Assembly: GCF_000420085.1 (NCBI RefSeq)
Contig: NZ_ATUG01000001.1
Location: 248,001-312,000, forward strand
DNA from: Desulfospira joergensenii DSM 10085
GTDB lineage: Bacteria > Desulfobacterota > Desulfobacteria > Desulfobacterales > Desulfobacteraceae
Direction of reading: 5' to 3'
Length of the DNA: 64,000 nucleotides
Under the pieces are notes generated by a model that was not told where the DNA came from, did not search any database, and worked only from the letters and a program-made list of their open reading frames with translations. Both the position numbers and the translations under genes were made by a program. Below, one piece after another: positions 54,846 through 63,910 of the stretch. How positions within the stretch are numbered: position 1 is the stretch's first letter; each line of letters begins with the position of its first letter.

Positions 54846-57800
54846 TCAACCAAGGTTCAGGTTCTCCAGCAGGGGCTGAAACAAGGCTGTCGCCGTTTCA
54901 GGGATCTGGGACGCCACAAGGGTCTGGACACTATCAAAGGGATCATGATCCCCCAGGCAGAGGCGGACATAGGGATCGGTCCCGTCACCGGTCTGATGAT
55001 AGGCGTTAAACCATGCCGACCGGGACCGGTAAAGGGCATGTTCCAGACTCTCGGGGTCATTGGCATATTTTTTTTCCTCCAGAGCCTTGACCAGGGAAAA
55101 ACAGGTATTGCAGAAAAAGGGAAAAAATGATTCCCGGCCGGTCAGATAAAATCGGACCAGGTTTTCAAGGAGAGGTCCGGCCGTCTCTCCCATGGGTTTG
55201 ATTGTACATACAATGACTTCTTTTTTCCCCTGGGGATCCCGGCCCACGGCCCGGGTCTCGGCAGGGTTCTGCCCGGGTTCCAGGGCCAGATTGAGGGCCA
55301 GGTGATGAATCCAGAAAGAGAGCAGCCTGGCCGGATTCAGGCGGCCGAATCCGGTCACAAAGCGAACGGTCTTTTCCCCGTCCGAATAAAGATCCGGAAT
55401 CCGACCGGTCACCCGGATTCCCAGAAGATTCAAATCCACGGAAACCGGATCCATCCGAACTTTCGGGCCCAGGGAAGCGGCCGCTTCGGCCAGGGGCCTG
55501 ACCTGGCCCAGGACATCCATAAACTCGGTTTTTCCCTTCCGGCCCAGGGGAAGGTCGCCCCGGGCCCTGAAAAAAGAATACAGCTCTTTTATCCCGGGAT
55601 CGGCCGGGTCATACGTTTCCTCAAAAATCCCGGTTTCCAGGATACGGGACCCCAGAGAGAAACGCTCCAGACCCGATATTTGGAAGCTCTCCCGGTCCAG
55701 ATCCGCTTCCCCGGGAATGGGAAGTTCAAGGCCCAGGCTCTGCCGGACAAAGATCTGGGCCGGGTTCCGGAAAAAACGGACCAGATCCTCCAGGGAAAGG
55801 GATTGGATCTTCCGGCCGGCCGGAAGATCCGGCTCCCCCTCCCCTCCCCTGTCCAGGAAGGGGACAGGACCTTTATCCGCCTGGCGGCCGGCCTGGGACC
55901 TGGCAATGGCGCAGAGTTCCCGGGAAAAGGAGAAGTATCCGGGATCCGAGTTAAAATAAACCGGGCTGAACCCGTGGAGGGGATGATCAAACCGGTATTG
56001 AAACCCATTGGGGAACTCAAAACTCTGGTCCATGACATCCATGAGTTCGCTGACCACCCCGGAACATGGAATGGGCGAGTTGTCCTTGATGTCCATGCCC
56101 GTATAGGTGATGATCAGCCTCTGCCGGGCCGACAGGACCGACTCCAGGAAAAGATACCGGTCTTCATCCCGGGCCTGCTTGTCCCCTTTTCTGGGAGACC
56201 TTGGGATCAGGTCGAACCCGGGTTCAAAACCGGATCTGGGAAAGGCCGATTCCCCCATGCCCATGAGGGCCACCACCTTAAAGGGAATGCTCCTCATGGG
56301 CATGAGATTGCAAAAGGTCATGCTCCCGGCCAGAAAACCGCCCTGGGCCGTCTGCCGGTCCAGCTTTCCCTCCAGGATCTCCCTGGCCGAATCAAACCCG
56401 ATCTTTCTTTCGAACCCTGCCTCTTGGGCTTCCCGGGCAAACTCATCAATGGACCGAAGCAGAAAATCCATGTCCGGCTCATCCTCCGGGGCAGGCTCCA
56501 TCATGGACAGGGCCGCGCCCCTGAAGCAGGAAGCCCATCCGGATACGGATCTTTTCCGGTCCAGGTCCCTTAAAAAATCAAAGAGGGTCTGTGCAAAATG
56601 GGCAAACCGCCCCAGGACATCCGCCTCCAGTCCTTCAAAAAATCGGGCGGGAACCGCTTTGCCCATGGGAACTTCCCCGGCCGCGGCATATCCCAGGAAG
56701 AGACGGTCAAATCCGAACATCCATGTGTTTTCGGCAAACCCGGCCCCGGTCAGGGACTTTCTATGCTCCCTGTCCAGTCCCCAGAGGATCCCGGCTTCCC
56801 CGGCTGCCGCCTCGATCACCATGACCTCCTGAACGCTTAAACTGAACTTTGCCGAAATAAGGTCCGACCGGAGCAGTTCCAGGACCCGGCTCTTTTCCAG
56901 CCGGGTCCTGTTCATGGCCAGAATCTTTAAAAACCCTTCGATGACCGGGGATTCAATCCTCTTTCTCCGGTCTGACAGGGAAAAGGGGATCCTTGCCCCT
57001 TCCCGGTCCGGCAGACTCAGGAAGACCGACTCGATATAGGGGGCATAGGCCTCCACGTCCGGCATCATCACGATCACCTCATGGGGAGAAAGATCCGGAT
57101 CCCGGTCAAAGGCGTCCAGAAGAAGATCCTTGAGCACCTGGGCCTCCCTCATGGGAGAATGGCAGGCATGGACGGATACGGAAAGATCTTCCCCCCGGAT
57201 TTTCACAGGCAGGACCGGCCCCCCGGGTTTCCGGGCCTCCAGGTGTAAAATGTCCGACTGGAGAACGGATAACATGGCCGGGTCCGGATCCGGTCCGGGA
57301 TCTTCAAACAGATCCCCAAAGGGCTCATGATAGTCCAGTTCCTCCAGGCAGGCATGAAAATCCCTGCCGGTCCGGCCCAGGGAGGCCAGAAGGGGATTGC
57401 CGGCATCGGCATAGACCGGATCCGGATCATCCTCCTCAAGGATCCTCCGCCCGGCCTGTCTGGGGGTGGGGATGTCAAAGAAGAACTGGGAACTGGGGGT
57501 GAGCAGAAAAAGATAGATCTCCATGTGAAGGGCCGCCTTGGACAGCAGGGAGAGAAAGGATACAGGCAGGGCGGATATGCCGAACAGGCAGATCCTGGGC
57601 GGTATATCTCCTGTATTTACGGGACCGGCCGAGTTCATGAAATCATCCATCCGGGCGGCAAAATGGGGCCGGTTCCGGGTGATGCTGTTCCACAGGAATA
57701 CCTGCCAGGTCTCCAGTTCACGGGTGGCCCGGTCTTTGGCAGGCCTGGGTTTTCCCGTCTTCTGCCAGTCCATGAGCATGTCCGGCCGGTAGACCTGGTA

Positions 57801-58202
57801 GTCGTCCAGGATCCTGGCGATCCTCCCGGACAATTGGAGCAGTTTCCTGCCCCCGGGATCATCCCGGGTATAATTTTTCAGGGTTGCCAGGCTCCCGTGG
57901 CCCGGATCATCCCATAGAAGATCCATGACAGACCAGATGAGGCTCTCTTCACTGACCCGGATCTCCGCGTCTGTCCCGCCCGGGTCCAGAAGCGCCTCCA
58001 TAATTTGCCTGGGAAACCGGAAGGAAACATTGGCGCAGATTCCCAGGGTTGAGGCGATCTGCTGGGAGATCCACTGGCGCATTCCCCTGGACTGGATCCC
58101 GATCCACTCCTCTGCCATGGGATCTTCCGGCACATGGGCCAGAACCCGGCACAGGGCCTGGGCCAGATTTTCCATTTTATTGCTTTTGATGAGGTTGAGC
58201 AA
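54846..58202 (-). CDS. recC: Exodeoxyribonuclease V gamma subunit (RecC)
   Basis: The chi-recognition subunit of RecBCD, about 1118 residues. Features: the RecC N-terminus (LNLIKSNKMENLAQALCRVL), GIQSRGMRQWISQQIA, RFPRQIMEAL, and the middle VALMGMGESAFPRSG. TTG at 58202 is preferred because AGAGAGG precedes it and the preceding residues are not family-like; an ATG at 58271 would add 23 residues. It is upstream of recB in one operon, as expected. The gene faces away from the DUF4139 pair, with 222 bp between the starts. Confidence 0.92.
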   Translation of the reverse strand: MLNLIKSNKMENLAQALCRVLAHVPEDPMAEEWIGIQSRGMRQWISQQIASTLGICANVSFRFPRQIMEALLDPGGTDAEIRVSEESLIWSVMDLLWDDPGHGSLATLKNYTRDDPGGRKLLQLSGRIARILDDYQVYRPDMLMDWQKTGKPRPAKDRATRELETWQVFLWNSITRNRPHFAARMDDFMNSAGPVNTGDIPPRICLFGISALPVSFLSLLSKAALHMEIYLFLLTPSSQFFFDIPTPRQAGRRILEEDDPDPVYADAGNPLLASLGRTGRDFHACLEELDYHEPFGDLFEDPGPDPDPAMLSVLQSDILHLEARKPGGPVLPVKIRGEDLSVSVHACHSPMREAQVLKDLLLDAFDRDPDLSPHEVIVMMPDVEAYAPYIESVFLSLPDREGARIPFSLSDRRKRIESPVIEGFLKILAMNRTRLEKSRVLELLRSDLISAKFSLSVQEVMVIEAAAGEAGILWGLDREHRKSLTGAGFAENTWMFGFDRLFLGYAAAGEVPMGKAVPARFFEGLEADVLGRFAHFAQTLFDFLRDLDRKRSVSGWASCFRGAALSMMEPAPEDEPDMDFLLRSIDEFAREAQEAGFERKIGFDSAREILEGKLDRQTAQGGFLAGSMTFCNLMPMRSIPFKVVALMGMGESAFPRSGFEPGFDLIPRSPRKGDKQARDEDRYLFLESVLSARQRLIITYTGMDIKDNSPIPCSGVVSELMDVMDQSFEFPNGFQYRFDHPLHGFSPVYFNSDPGYFSFSRELCAIARSQAGRQADKGPVPFLDRGGEGEPDLPAGRKIQSLSLEDLVRFFRNPAQIFVRQSLGLELPIPGEADLDRESFQISGLERFSLGSRILETGIFEETYDPADPGIKELYSFFRARGDLPLGRKGKTEFMDVLGQVRPLAEAAASLGPKVRMDPVSVDLNLLGIRVTGRIPDLYSDGEKTVRFVTGFGRLNPARLLSFWIHHLALNLALEPGQNPAETRAVGRDPQGKKEVIVCTIKPMGETAGPLLENLVRFYLTGRESFFPFFCNTCFSLVKALEEKKYANDPESLEHALYRSRSAWFNAYHQTGDGTDPYVRLCLGDHDPFDSVQTLVASQIPETATALFQPLLENLNLG

Positions 58203-58424
58203 ACGATCTGCCTCTCTTCTTGTTAAACAATTGAACCCCGCTACTTTATCAGAGCCCGGGGTTTCTATCAAACCTGAAATAAACCACCCCGGGGAAACCG
58301 CATTTCAAACCGGCGCTGCCCTCCTAAACTAGTAATTCTCCATTATCTATTGCCCAAGCCTTGGCTTTTTTGTCCAGTATGATATTTTAACCCTGAACCC
58401 AATCCATTATCCGGAGATTCTTGT

Positions 58425-59768
58425 ATGAAGACATTAAAATTCCTCCTGGTTCCGGCCCTGGCCCTTGTCCTGTTTCTTCCTTGTGCCCGGGCCAGAATCG
58501 ATCTGACCACCCTGACCGATCAGGATCAGATCCAGACCACAATCTACAACGATGCCGACCTGACCCTGGTCAGGGACAGCCGGACCCTGAACTTCACCCG
58601 GGGACTGAACCTGATCCGGTTTTCCTGGGCCAACACCCGCATCGATCCCACCTCCCTGGCCCTGGAGATCCGGGATCCGGCTCTGCCGGTCCGGGTAAGG
58701 GAAATGAGCTTTCCCCCGGATGCCAGGGATCTGGGCATCTGGCATATCCAGGCGGATAAAGCCTGCCGGGCCGGGGTGGACATCACCTATTTCACCTCGG
58801 GAATTACATGGCAGGCCTCTTACACGGCCTTTTTATCCGGAGATGAAACCAGAATGAAGCTGGCCGGCTATATCCGGGTGGAGAATCAATCCGGGGAGGA
58901 TTACCCCGACGCCCAGACCCGGGTGGTTGTGGGAAAAATCAACCTCCTGGACCGGATCGCCGACCTGGCCCAAAGGCCCTATCCCTACGGACGCCCGGAA
59001 AGGATCGGTTCCGACCTTGCAATCAGAAAAGCCTATGCCAAGGGAGTAAAAGTCCTGGAATCATCGCCTGTACCGGCGCTCATGGCCGATGCCCGGCCCA
59101 AGGAGATCCTGAAACAGGGGGTGTCCGAGTACTTTGTCTACACCATTGAGGGAAGGGAAACCATTTCCCACGGCTGGGCCAAGCGCCTGCTCTCCTTTAA
59201 GGCGGATCAGGTTCCTGTGGAAAATATCTTTCTCTACGACAAAAAAAGATACGGGGACCGGGTTATCCGGAAGCTCTTCTTTGCAAACGAATCCAAAGCC
59301 GGCCTGGGAACCGCACCCCTTCCCGCCGGAGAGGTGAAGGTCTTTAAAACCATGGGAAAACAGGGGGATTTGACTTTCCTTGGTTCCACCCGTACCAAGT
59401 ATACCCCCATGGGCAGGACCTCGGAACTCCTGCTGGGGCCCTCTGCCCGGGTGACCGTCAAGCCTGTGGTCATGGGATTTGCCCGAAAGAACATCATATT
59501 CGATTCCAAGGCAAATATATCCGGGCTGGATGAAGTCAGGGAGATGGAGATCCGGATGGCCAATTTTTCCCATGGACCGGCCCGGGTGGAAATTGTCCGG
59601 AACCAGCCAAGCCCCCATTTTAAAGTGGACCGGGTTCAGGGTTCAGGAAAATTTGAAAAAATCGACCAGAACCGGTTCAGATTCCGGGCCGAACTGGCAC
59701 CGGGCGCAAAGGAAACCATTCAATACAGATTAACCACCTTTACAGGAGAAAGAAGATGGCAGCAGTAA
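58425..59768 (+). CDS. Secreted DUF4139-like protein, first of a pair
   Basis: A 447-residue exported protein with a signal peptide (FLLVPALALVLFLPCARA). Its beta-rich body resembles the DUF4139 family: TIYNDADLTLVRDSRTLNFT near the N-terminus and ITYFTSGITWQASYTAFLSG in the middle. The family is found in secreted and envelope-linked proteins without known activity. It overlaps the next gene by 13 bp and shares its layout, so the two arose by duplication and are probably translated together. Confidence 0.75.
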   Translation: MKTLKFLLVPALALVLFLPCARARIDLTTLTDQDQIQTTIYNDADLTLVRDSRTLNFTRGLNLIRFSWANTRIDPTSLALEIRDPALPVRVREMSFPPDARDLGIWHIQADKACRAGVDITYFTSGITWQASYTAFLSGDETRMKLAGYIRVENQSGEDYPDAQTRVVVGKINLLDRIADLAQRPYPYGRPERIGSDLAIRKAYAKGVKVLESSPVPALMADARPKEILKQGVSEYFVYTIEGRETISHGWAKRLLSFKADQVPVENIFLYDKKRYGDRVIRKLFFANESKAGLGTAPLPAGEVKVFKTMGKQGDLTFLGSTRTKYTPMGRTSELLLGPSARVTVKPVVMGFARKNIIFDSKANISGLDEVREMEIRMANFSHGPARVEIVRNQPSPHFKVDRVQGSGKFEKIDQNRFRFRAELAPGAKETIQYRLTTFTGERRWQQ

Positions 59769-60949
59769 GTCTGATCGTATCCCCCAAGGCAGGATTTGGA
59801 CGCCTGGCCTGGGCCCTGGGCCTGGCCCTGACCCTCCTGGCCCCGGACCTTTATGCCAGAACCAGTCTGGTTTCCCTGCCGGCCAGGACCGGGGTTTCCA
59901 TCCGCCTGGACGGGCTGAACCCGGCCCTGGTCCAGGAAAAACGGGTATTAAGCCTTAAAAAGGGACTCAATAAAGTGGACTTTTCCTGGCAGAATGTATC
60001 CATTGACCCTTTTTCCATCCTTCTTGATCCCCGGGTGGAAAAAGACGGGAAACCGGCATGCACTCTGATGTCCGTCTCCTTTCCCCCCAATGAGTCCGCC
60101 CTGGTCTGGGAGATTCACAGCAAAGAGGACAGAGCCCAGCCCGTGGTCATCTCCTATCTGCTCTCGGGCATTGACAGCCTGGTCACCTACCAGGCCCTGG
60201 CAGATCCCGGGGAAAAATTCCTGCGCCTCCAGTCCTACCTGATTTTGAGAAATTTTTCCGGAGAGGATTTTGACCCGGCCGCGGTCTGGCTGAACCCGGC
60301 AAGCTCTTTTTCCGTCCAATCCAGGAATCTTGAAACCCGGAAAATCCTCTGGTTTGACAAAAAGAAGATCCCCGTCACCAAGGTGTATACCTGGGATTCC
60401 GCCATCATGCCCCATGACCCGGAAAAAGAAGAGACTGCCGTGGGAATCCCCACGGGCTACCGGATCAGGAACACCTCCGGGAAAGGCCTGGGCTTTGCCG
60501 ATCTTTCCCGGGGAAAGACCAGGATCTTCACTGAAGACCGCCAGGATACCTTCATCTTTTCCGGAGAGGACCGGGTCCGGTTCATCCCCAGGGGAGATGA
60601 GGTCCTTGTTGAAACCGGAAAAAGCCGGGACATCCTGGTGACCAAGCTTCGGATGGATACCCAGAGGACCCGTATCCGGCGGAACAAAAAGGGAAAGATC
60701 CAGATCTACGACGAGATCATAAAAGACAGGTACTCATTGGAAAACACCAAGGACCGGGCCGTTACCCTGACCCTGAAAGAACATCTCCCGGGAGAGTGGG
60801 AGCCCGTGAAAATGGATCTGGATTATATAAAAGAAGACTCTCAGACCCTGGTCTTTGAAATCCCGCTCAACCCCAGGGAGAAAAAGAGCCTGGACCTGGA
60901 GTACAGGGTCCGGAACATCGTGACGGGAAGGCTTGCCTCCTCCCCTTAA
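59756..60949 (+). CDS. Secreted DUF4139-like protein, second of a pair
   Basis: A 397-residue paralogue of the preceding protein. ATG 59756 follows GGAGAAAG and lies inside the upstream gene's end. The leader RLAWALGLALTLLAPDLYA is a signal peptide. GLNKVDFSWQNVSIDPFSIL matches GLNLIRFSWANTRIDPTSLA of the first protein; VISYLLSGIDSLVTYQALAD matches its DUF4139-like centre. It is shorter by a region in the middle. Function unknown; an interacting pair in the envelope is plausible. Confidence 0.7.
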   Translation: MAAVSLIVSPKAGFGRLAWALGLALTLLAPDLYARTSLVSLPARTGVSIRLDGLNPALVQEKRVLSLKKGLNKVDFSWQNVSIDPFSILLDPRVEKDGKPACTLMSVSFPPNESALVWEIHSKEDRAQPVVISYLLSGIDSLVTYQALADPGEKFLRLQSYLILRNFSGEDFDPAAVWLNPASSFSVQSRNLETRKILWFDKKKIPVTKVYTWDSAIMPHDPEKEETAVGIPTGYRIRNTSGKGLGFADLSRGKTRIFTEDRQDTFIFSGEDRVRFIPRGDEVLVETGKSRDILVTKLRMDTQRTRIRRNKKGKIQIYDEIIKDRYSLENTKDRAVTLTLKEHLPGEWEPVKMDLDYIKEDSQTLVFEIPLNPREKKSLDLEYRVRNIVTGRLASSP

Positions 60950-60957
60950 GATATGAA

Positions 60958-60992
60958 CCCTGGCCGGCCCCTTGTTCCGGAGGCGGCCAGGG
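60958..60992 (+). terminator. Hairpin between convergent DUF4139 and cytochrome genes
   Basis: CCCTGGCCGGCC and GGCGGCCAGGG pair nearly perfectly around a short loop. No T run follows on the plus side (ACTTGG), so termination efficiency is doubtful; it may serve both strands. Confidence 0.5.
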
Positions 60993-61006
60993 ACTTGGAA
61001 CCCTGT

Positions 61007-61345
61007 TTATTTACACTTGGCCGGTGTGGGTGAATCAAATGCATACTTGTGAAGATAGGCAAAGATATTGTTGAGATCATCTTCCGACAATTTTGCCCAT
61101 TCATCCTTGCATTCGAATTTCTCGTAGGTCTTGGGTGTAAAGGTCTTTTCCCACTGGGCCTGGGTCTTGGAGTCCGGGCTCAGGGACACGGCAGTACCGC
61201 TGTCGTTGTGACAGGAACGGCAGGTCTTTCTATAGGTGTATTTTCCCTTGCGGTGATTTCCCTTGCCCTTGGAAAAGGCAGAGGCGGAAAGCCCCAGGAT
61301 CAGGCCAAGGGATACGAACAGAACAATCATTTTTTTTACCATCAT
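61007..61345 (-). CDS. Small periplasmic mono-haem c-type cytochrome
   Basis: A 112-residue exported protein: signal peptide (MIVLFVSLGLILGLSASAFS) and one haem c site, CRSCH. ATG 61345 is preferred since AAAGGA lies 6 nt upstream; the frame could open at 61360. The C-terminal helices (KLSEDDLNNIFAYLHKYAFD) are typical of class I cytochromes, but the axial Met is not obvious and a second His or Met near the C-terminus is not seen. A further Cys pair lies in FECK and the terminal KCK. It probably carries electrons in the periplasm; the partner is unknown. Confidence 0.8.
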   Translation of the reverse strand: MMVKKMIVLFVSLGLILGLSASAFSKGKGNHRKGKYTYRKTCRSCHNDSGTAVSLSPDSKTQAQWEKTFTPKTYEKFECKDEWAKLSEDDLNNIFAYLHKYAFDSPTPAKCK

Positions 61346-61456
61346 GAATTCCTTTCTCATTTTAAAATTAATGCAGGGCGGTCAGCCGGCCGGCAAAATT
61401 GTCATTCTTTTTTTAACTTTACATCCACTATCTTTCACTCTATCTCCCGGCCGTCA

Positions 61457-61559
61457 GCAAGGTGCCAGATGCAAGGCGCCAAGAAGTGACGACTGAGGCG
61501 TCTCCGTCATACTCCCCAGGGAGGAACGACCGAAGGCAACGAAGCAGGTGGCGCCTTGC
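61457..61559. repeat. REP-like palindromic element, copy related to 32.4 kb
   Basis: GCAAGGTGCCA (61457-61467) and GCAAGGCGCCA (61471-61481) are direct repeats; the latter pairs perfectly with TGGCGCCTTGC (61549-61559). CCAGATGCAAGGCGC (61465-61479) differs by one base from 32418-32432. The element lies between the cytochrome and DUF3373 genes and could affect transcript ends on the minus strand. Confidence 0.65.
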
Positions 61560-61572
61560 TGGCGGATCAGGG

Positions 61573-63318
61573 CTACATCCTGAAGTTTACGGACAGGTAG
61601 AGGTTCCATACCTTATCCACAACCGGGAACAGGGTATCCATGGCCGAGGCATCGGAGATCTCCACCGGGGCTCCCAGAGGATTCCCGCTTCCCGTATACT
61701 TATAATCATAGTACCGGCCGCCCAGGGTTACGAAGAAGTTGTCGTCAAACACCGGTTGAATATAATAGGCTTCCCAGACCTGGCCCCGGGCCGCCAGTTT
61801 GCTGTCCACAAGGGAATCTTCCGCACCGGTGAAGTTGAACCAGTACTTGGATCCCCAGTTGTATTCAATGCCCAGCCTGGCGTCAAAGGGCATGGGGAAG
61901 ACAGCGCCTGTGTAGATACTGTACCCGTCGCGGCTCTGGAGATCCCCGTTGGAACTCAAAAGGCCCTGTCCCAGCAGGCCGTAGAATGGATGGGAAGAGA
62001 CCCTGTCCGGATCGGTATGACTCCATGCCAGGGAGAAGAATACGTCGATATCCTTGTCAAACTGCTCCATGAAATTGTGCTTGACCAGGAAGGTGGCCGC
62101 ACTCCAGTCTCCCAGGTTGGTGACCGGCTCGAGGCGGCTGACAAAGGCACCTGAGTTCCGCTCAAATGTGTAGTTCCCATAAGTTGCAGAGAGAGGATCA
62201 TTATCCACTGAGATGGTAAACGGCATCACGGTCTGCCCGGTAAACCCGTCTGTGACGTCAACGGCATAGGCAAAGTTCAGAACCGCGCTGGTGATATCAT
62301 CATCGTACAGATCGGCGATAAAGCCGAACATGTGAACATCATCCACCTGGGAGTTGTTGTTGAATGAGCTGGAGTTGCCCCATCCCCCCTCGAACCCGAC
62401 TCCGTAGCAGAGCTTGAACGCCGCCCCGGGGATGCCGGTCATCTCTTCCAGGCCAAAGCTTAAAGAAGCCCCGTCAAACTGCCAGTTGATGATATGGGCC
62501 AGGGGAGAGCCGCCCACCAGACTGTACTGGCTGTACTCCAGGGGAGGCCCTTCCGTGGAAGGTCTGCGCCCCAGGGAAAAATTATAGGGAATCTCCCCGA
62601 TGCTGTTCCTGTAGTTGAAATAGGCCCGCTCCAGGTTGAGGCCGTCCCCGCTGGGAAGACTGGAGGTGGTCCCGTCCAGGCCGATGTCGGACATGCTGCC
62701 CTGGTTGAACTGCACTTCAGCACTGTCGCCCCAGACCTTGTAAGCGGCGATGCGGCCGGCAAAGGCCAGCTGATTGTTGAGCTTGGCCTTCATGTTGATG
62801 CGGAACCGGTTGGTGTAGATGATATCGTTGTCAATATCGTTCTCTTCCGGATCCGGTACCATGTTGTTCTGGGCCATCATTGCAATCAGGGCCTGAATCT
62901 GGGCTGCGGTTGCATTGTTAAAACCTCCCAGGGCTGGATTACCGGCATTATAGTCTGTAAAGAAACCGTTCATCATGGAATCCGGCGCGGTCAGCAGGTC
63001 CCCGTAATGGATGGAATCCCCCCGGCTTCTGAGTTCCACGCCCAGGGTAAGCTTGTCAGTGGCCGTGTGGAGTTCCGCCTGGTTGAGGCGGTCGTCCATC
63101 TCCTTGATCTCCTCATCTTTTTCCGCCCGCGCTTCCTCCATGTCCGCCAGCTTTTTCTGAACCGTCTGAACCATCTCGGTCAGCTGGCGCAGCTGCTCTT
63201 TCAGGGCATCCACTTCTGCATCCGCCCAGAGCGCTCCCGGGGAAATCATCCCCCATAAGAACAGGCTGCCCACCATAAGAATGAAAAGCCTTTTAAAATC
63301 CTTTCTGTCTTTTTTCAT
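61573..63318 (-). CDS. DUF3373-type outer-membrane beta-barrel protein
   Basis: A 581-residue exported protein of the DUF3373 family common in anaerobic Desulfobacterota and Campylobacterota. ATG 63318 follows GGAGAGGTGG. A signal peptide (RLFILMVGSLFLWGMISPGA, cleavage near WADAEVD) is followed by a coiled coil (EQLRQLTEMVQTVQKKLADM) and a beta-barrel rich in aromatic and polar residues with terminal NLYLSVNFRM, the Phe-rich barrel end expected of outer-membrane proteins. It could be a porin; substrate unknown. Confidence 0.88.
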   Translation of the reverse strand: MKKDRKDFKRLFILMVGSLFLWGMISPGALWADAEVDALKEQLRQLTEMVQTVQKKLADMEEARAEKDEEIKEMDDRLNQAELHTATDKLTLGVELRSRGDSIHYGDLLTAPDSMMNGFFTDYNAGNPALGGFNNATAAQIQALIAMMAQNNMVPDPEENDIDNDIIYTNRFRINMKAKLNNQLAFAGRIAAYKVWGDSAEVQFNQGSMSDIGLDGTTSSLPSGDGLNLERAYFNYRNSIGEIPYNFSLGRRPSTEGPPLEYSQYSLVGGSPLAHIINWQFDGASLSFGLEEMTGIPGAAFKLCYGVGFEGGWGNSSSFNNNSQVDDVHMFGFIADLYDDDITSAVLNFAYAVDVTDGFTGQTVMPFTISVDNDPLSATYGNYTFERNSGAFVSRLEPVTNLGDWSAATFLVKHNFMEQFDKDIDVFFSLAWSHTDPDRVSSHPFYGLLGQGLLSSNGDLQSRDGYSIYTGAVFPMPFDARLGIEYNWGSKYWFNFTGAEDSLVDSKLAARGQVWEAYYIQPVFDDNFFVTLGGRYYDYKYTGSGNPLGAPVEISDASAMDTLFPVVDKVWNLYLSVNFRM

Positions 63319-63910
63319 CCACCTCTCCTTTTTTTCATCTGATTTTCCTTTTCCGGATTGATCCGGGTGTCTGCCTTTACACCGTAGAACAAAGGGACTT
63401 AGAAAAGCCCTACGGCCGACCACGTTCTGGCAAAAATCTGGAAGGATTCAGGTCCGGGACGTCCAGGGCTGGAAAAGAATAAAGAGTACAGCGCCTTGAC
63501 AACTCAGGATATGGAATTTTCGCAGAAAGAAAAATATGACGATAAAACAGCTCTTCACTCAGGTTTCTTTTGATTGAAGCGAAGTATACCAGTCTTTTAG
63601 CTGTTTTTTCAATAATTTTCTGAATCGATTCCATCCCATCCGATAAAATTCCCATATTTTTCATGCCAAATTGAAGCCGAATCAACAAACATCCCCTTTC
63701 AAAACCGAGTAAACAGAGTCTTCTCCTCTGTTTGAGCAAGATGTATGCCCGGAAAAAAAGGCGTCATAATCGGTTGAAATTCCAATGAAATCCGGCAGCT
63801 GCTCCTGTTTTTTCATTATTTTATAGAAAAAATTTTGATAAATACTTAACATGTGTTAAGTTAACAGGTGTTAAAAACCAATTTCAACCCAAGGGCGGAT
63901 ATAGCGTAAG
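63319..63910. promoter_or_regulatory. Divergent upstream region with tandem operator-like repeats
   Basis: A 592-bp region between divergent genes. No convincing gene is present. TTAACATGTGTTAA (63846-63859) and TTAACAGGTGTTAA (63861-63874) are tandem 14-bp repeats differing at one base, each with TTAAC/GTTAA arms. They lie 37 bp before the start of the last gene and look like a regulator-binding site. Confidence 0.55.

Noticed and set aside
55302-56573. A 423-codon plus-strand frame opposite recC
   Set aside because: It is a shadow of recC; the minus-strand protein has clear RecC motifs and the plus frame has none.
63410-63739. A 109-codon minus-strand frame upstream of the DUF3373 gene
   Set aside because: No RBS, no domain, and it overlaps the likely promoter region; composition is not protein-like.
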